This document shows positions 5,660 through 8,317 of a stretch of DNA of 8,317 bases, in pieces (positions within the stretch are counted from its first letter, which is position 1; every line of letters begins with the position of its first letter). The stretch spans positions 1 through 8,317 of the forward strand of contig JAHEFC010000172.1 in NCBI GenBank assembly GCA_024640385.1, given 5' to 3'. Source of the stretch: Sphingobacteriales bacterium (lineage in GTDB: Bacteria > Bacteroidota > Bacteroidia > Chitinophagales > Chitinophagaceae). The notes below the pieces were generated by a model, which was given only the letters and a program-made list of their open reading frames with translations, was not told where the DNA came from and did not search any database. A program made the translations under genes and the position numbers.

Positions 5660-6835
5660 TTAAAGGTAGCTGAGCCATTTTTTTTCAGGATGACTGCTTT
5701 TGTATTTATCGTACCACCTGCAGAGCGGGTAAAGTATGAATATTACCAGGCTCATCCACATCAGGTAGACCGTCAGCAAGCTATACCCCTCGTTCGGAAT
5801 CAGAAACTTGAAGGGCAGGTTGGGCATGCCCTTCATGCCATCTGCCAATGTATGCCCACGTGCCAGGAACAAAATAATGTTTGTGCAGCTGAGCAGGAAA
5901 AAATGCACGATGTAATAGAACATCGGAACCCTGCCAAATACCAGGAAAAATCTTGCCACCCTGCCTCTCACTTCTTTTACCAAAGCCAGGAAGATCAGGC
6001 CTGGGCCAATAGTTGCACACATATACAAAAGCGAAGGAGGATATTTATTCACGTTCATAATAGCCATCAAGGTCTGCATGCCCGTTGGCTGCTCCTTCCA
6101 TGGCGTTGTGTTCCCGTAAATATTGGGCAGCCTCAGGATCAAAAACAATCCTAACAGACCCAATCCGCTCCACAATAATATCCTGCTTCTTTTTTGTTCA
6201 TCATAAGATGTAAATATTGAACCGCAGCAATAACCCAGTAACATCAATCCAGTCCAGGGAAGAAACGGATAGAAGATGAAGAGGCCCTGGCCTTCCCATA
6301 ACTGGAAAAATGCCTGCCTGTGGATCAGGCTCCACCAGAATGGCAGACTGGCTTTACCGGCTTCAGCATAGTCCAGGATATTATGACCAAATACAATGAG
6401 CAGGCCCACAGCCAGAATAGCATTAAATGGCAACCATATCATCATTCCCAGGATTACCATACTGATACCGATGGCCCACAACACTTGTATGATGATCACA
6501 TCCAAATGGATATTAGCCGTAGTGATCAGGGTCATGACAAAGGCATCAATAAGTATCAGCCATATGCCCCTGGTGATCAGAAAGCTGCTCAGTTCCCTGG
6601 TTGTTTTTCTCCTGCTTTGCAGCCATGCAGACGTGCCCGCCAGGAATACAAATAAAGGAGCGCAGAAATGGGTGATCCATCTCGTGCCATATAGAATGGG
6701 AGTTGTGGTTGCGGGATCAAGCGGATCTCCGGCGAATGCCTGGCTATGAAAAAAATCACGGGTATGATCAAGCGCCATGATCACCATAACAATTCCACGA
6801 AGCAGATCAATGGACTCGATCCTTTTACTTTTCAT
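5660..6835 (-). CDS. DUF1624 / heparan-alpha-glucosaminide N-acetyltransferase-like membrane protein
   Basis: This 391-residue multi-pass protein has about ten hydrophobic segments. It opens with RIESIDLLRGIVMVIMALDH (5-24), the typical beginning of the DUF1624/HGSNAT-catalytic-domain family. Other recognisable family segments are THFCAPLFVFLAGTSAWL (55-72), NKYPPSLLYM (263-272), FGRVPMFYYIVHF (300-312) and the terminus KKWLSYL. The human relative HGSNAT transfers acetyl groups from cytosolic acetyl-CoA across the lysosomal membrane onto glucosamine ends. For bacterial members, trans-membrane acylation of envelope sugars is a reasonable inference but not shown here. His24, within LDHTRDFF, is conserved in my memory of the family and could be catalytic; I cannot equate it with the human active-site His. 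The gene starts 88 bp after nuoN on the same strand and is followed by a terminator-like repeat, so it may form its own unit or receive read-through. Length and both ends look complete. Confidence 0.85.
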   Translation of the reverse strand: MKSKRIESIDLLRGIVMVIMALDHTRDFFHSQAFAGDPLDPATTTPILYGTRWITHFCAPLFVFLAGTSAWLQSRRKTTRELSSFLITRGIWLILIDAFVMTLITTANIHLDVIIIQVLWAIGISMVILGMMIWLPFNAILAVGLLIVFGHNILDYAEAGKASLPFWWSLIHRQAFFQLWEGQGLFIFYPFLPWTGLMLLGYCCGSIFTSYDEQKRSRILLWSGLGLLGLFLILRLPNIYGNTTPWKEQPTGMQTLMAIMNVNKYPPSLLYMCATIGPGLIFLALVKEVRGRVARFFLVFGRVPMFYYIVHFFLLSCTNIILFLARGHTLADGMKGMPNLPFKFLIPNEGYSLLTVYLMWMSLVIFILYPLCRWYDKYKSSHPEKKWLSYL

Positions 6836-6867
6836 TGGTTGTGTTTAAGTTGTCTGCAGAAAGATAT

Positions 6868-6897
6868 AAAAAAGCAGTCAGAACTTTTTCAATTCTG
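6868..6897 (-). terminator. Weak hairpin plus T-run between nuoN and the acyltransferase gene
   Basis: On the minus strand, CAGAA and TTCTG form a 5-bp stem around a 9-base loop (6879-6897). TTTTTT follows 5 bases later (6868-6873). The stem is short and AT-rich, so termination after nuoN would be inefficient at best. The same 88-bp spacer would have to hold any promoter of the acyltransferase gene; the closest thing to a -7 element is TATCTTTC, with one mismatch to TAnnTTTG. Confidence 0.25.
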
Positions 6898-6923
6898 TAC
6901 TTAAACTCAGTAAAAGAAAAGAC

Positions 6924-8300
6924 TTAAATGCTCATCAGATTGAGGAGCAGGCCAGGCTTGATACCAAGAATGATCACTATGGCTGCCGTGATCACCAGCA
7001 TGGTTTTGAAACCTGAACTCACTTCAACAGAGGGTGCCTGTTCTGCATCTTTGAAGTACATGGACTGGATCACCCTGAAATAATAATATACGGAGATGGC
7101 GGCACAGATGATACCAACAATCACCAGCCAGAACATCTGCCCGGTTTTCATGGCGCTCACCAGCATGAAGTATTTGGAGAAAAAGCCGGCAGTAAGTGGA
7201 ATGCCTGCCAGTGAAAGCAAAAATATAGTGCTGGTCACAGCAAGCACCGGCTCGTGTTTTGCAAGGCCGTTGAAGCCGTCGAATGTATAATCCTTCATCT
7301 TGATCAGTACGGCAAACATACCGATCGTAGCGAGGCTGTAAGCAGCTGTATACAAAAGCAAACCCTGCTTGCCTGCATTGTTCAATGCAAAGATCGCCAG
7401 CATCATGAAGCCCGCCTGGGCAATGGATGAGTATGCCAGCATTCTTTTAACGCTTTGCTGGAATACTGCAGTTATGTTACCGATCACCAATGTTGTTGCT
7501 GTAATGATGGCTGCCAGCAACTGCCATGAGGTCTGCATTTTCCCGAACCCTCCTTCGAACAGCCTGATAAAACCAATGAATACAGCGGCTTTGACCACGG
7601 TTGCCATAAAAGAAGTGAATACCGTTGGAGATCCGTCGTACACATCAGGTGTCCAGAAATGGAAAGGCGCTGCAGAGGCTTTGAAAGCCATGGAGATCAT
7701 CATCAGCACAATGCCCAATGCAACCATTGGAGTCATGGCCACACCGCCCAGGTTAATACCTGAAAGATAAAATGTGCCGGTGCCTCCGTAAAGCAACGTG
7801 ATGCCCATCAGCATCAATCCGGTAGAGAACGATCCCATCAGGAAATACTTCAGTGATGCTTCGTTGCTCTTCAGATTACGCTTATCGGCACCAGCAAGGA
7901 TATACAAGGGGATCGAGATGATCTCGATACCAATGAACAGCAATAAAAGACTTTGGAAAGAAGACACAATGGCCACTCCGCAAAGCACAAAGAACACCAA
8001 TGCAAAATAATCGGCCACATTCCTGCCAACCTGCTCAAAGTCAGATCCGGATAAAAGAAAAAATATCAGTGTGGATATAAATGCAACCGTATTGAACAAC
8101 AGGCCGAAAGTGCCGAAGCTCAGCATCCCCTTTGTATCAATGGCAAAGAATGGCATTCCGGTGAATTCAAGCCAGTTGGCAACGATCAGCAGCAGAACAC
8201 CCAGTATAGCCACATATTTGACAGAGGATCTGTTCTTCATGACGATGCCGGTATACATCATCACTACACCCCATACTGCCGATAAGATAATTGCATTCAT
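6924..8300 (-). CDS. nuoN: NADH-quinone oxidoreductase subunit N (complex I)
   Basis: This 458-residue, mostly hydrophobic protein is one of the three antiporter-like proton-pumping subunits of respiratory complex I in the inner membrane. The proton-channel domain spans about 115-400. Residues that match functional positions of E. coli NuoN by local motif are Glu126 (GIEIISIPLYIL; E. coli Glu133), Lys207 (MAFKASAAPFHFWTPDVYDG; Lys217), Lys237 (ATVVKAAVF; Lys247) and Lys376 (GFFSKYFML; Lys395). All are present, so the pump looks functional. It is slightly shorter than the E. coli protein (485 residues), mainly at the ends. The ATG at 8300 gives a normal N-terminus (MNAIILSAVWGVVMMYTG). Only 17 bp lie upstream in the window. 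In most nuo operons NuoM precedes this gene and NuoN is last, which fits the unrelated gene that follows. Confidence 0.96.
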   Translation of the reverse strand: MNAIILSAVWGVVMMYTGIVMKNRSSVKYVAILGVLLLIVANWLEFTGMPFFAIDTKGMLSFGTFGLLFNTVAFISTLIFFLLSGSDFEQVGRNVADYFALVFFVLCGVAIVSSFQSLLLLFIGIEIISIPLYILAGADKRNLKSNEASLKYFLMGSFSTGLMLMGITLLYGGTGTFYLSGINLGGVAMTPMVALGIVLMMISMAFKASAAPFHFWTPDVYDGSPTVFTSFMATVVKAAVFIGFIRLFEGGFGKMQTSWQLLAAIITATTLVIGNITAVFQQSVKRMLAYSSIAQAGFMMLAIFALNNAGKQGLLLYTAAYSLATIGMFAVLIKMKDYTFDGFNGLAKHEPVLAVTSTIFLLSLAGIPLTAGFFSKYFMLVSAMKTGQMFWLVIVGIICAAISVYYYFRVIQSMYFKDAEQAPSVEVSSGFKTMLVITAAIVIILGIKPGLLLNLMSI

Positions 8301-8317
8301 AATCGATCTTCAATATT

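Noticed and set aside
8301..8317. End of nuoM upstream of nuoN
   Set aside because: A TGA occurs at 8310-8312 on the minus strand, but 17 bases are too few to identify a gene end.
1..8317. CRISPR array, tRNA, rRNA, riboswitch or integrase-type element
   Set aside because: No regularly spaced repeats, tRNA-like folds, rRNA segments, recognisable riboswitch cores or recombinase genes were seen on either strand.

Overview
The window looks like chromosomal DNA of a Bacteroidota bacterium, probably of the Chitinophagaceae type. Three things suggest this. The NuoN, ExbB and ExbD proteins resemble the Bacteroidota versions. There is a secreted Met-zincin protease of the DUF5118/DUF5117 architecture, which is best known from this phylum. 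Start codons are mostly preceded by A-rich sequence rather than clear Shine-Dalgarno sites. The assignment rests on remembered family features, not on a search.

Layout, left to right. Positions 1-1100 (minus strand) hold exbB followed by the start of exbD, which runs off the left edge. Together these form the proton-driven motor of a Ton/Tol-type system. A 373-bp divergent spacer with a 9-bp tandem repeat separates exbB from a large secreted zinc metalloprotease (1474-4068, plus strand). The protease gene converges on a MacB/FtsX-type ABC permease (4227-5498, minus strand). The 158-bp gap between them is almost entirely an inverted repeat whose apex is a bidirectional terminator hairpin. Upstream of the permease lies a 161-bp spacer with a purine/pyrimidine-biased inverted and tandem repeat. 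Next comes a multi-pass membrane acyltransferase-like protein of the DUF1624/HGSNAT family (5660-6835, minus strand), then nuoN (6924-8300, minus strand), the membrane subunit N of respiratory complex I.

How the genes relate. All the products are cell-envelope or membrane proteins: proton-motive-force generation (NuoN), its use at the outer membrane (ExbB/ExbD), envelope transport or signalling (FtsX permease), surface-glycan acetylation (inferred for the DUF1624 protein) and exported proteolysis. Apart from exbB-exbD, and nuoN as the probable last gene of an upstream nuo operon, nothing shows that the genes share a pathway.

I did not find an evident new multigene system, CRISPR array, insertion sequence, tRNA or rRNA. 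The most unusual material is non-coding: the long hairpin between the convergent genes, the repeat-built terminator region downstream of the acyltransferase gene, and a hairpin between exbB and exbD.
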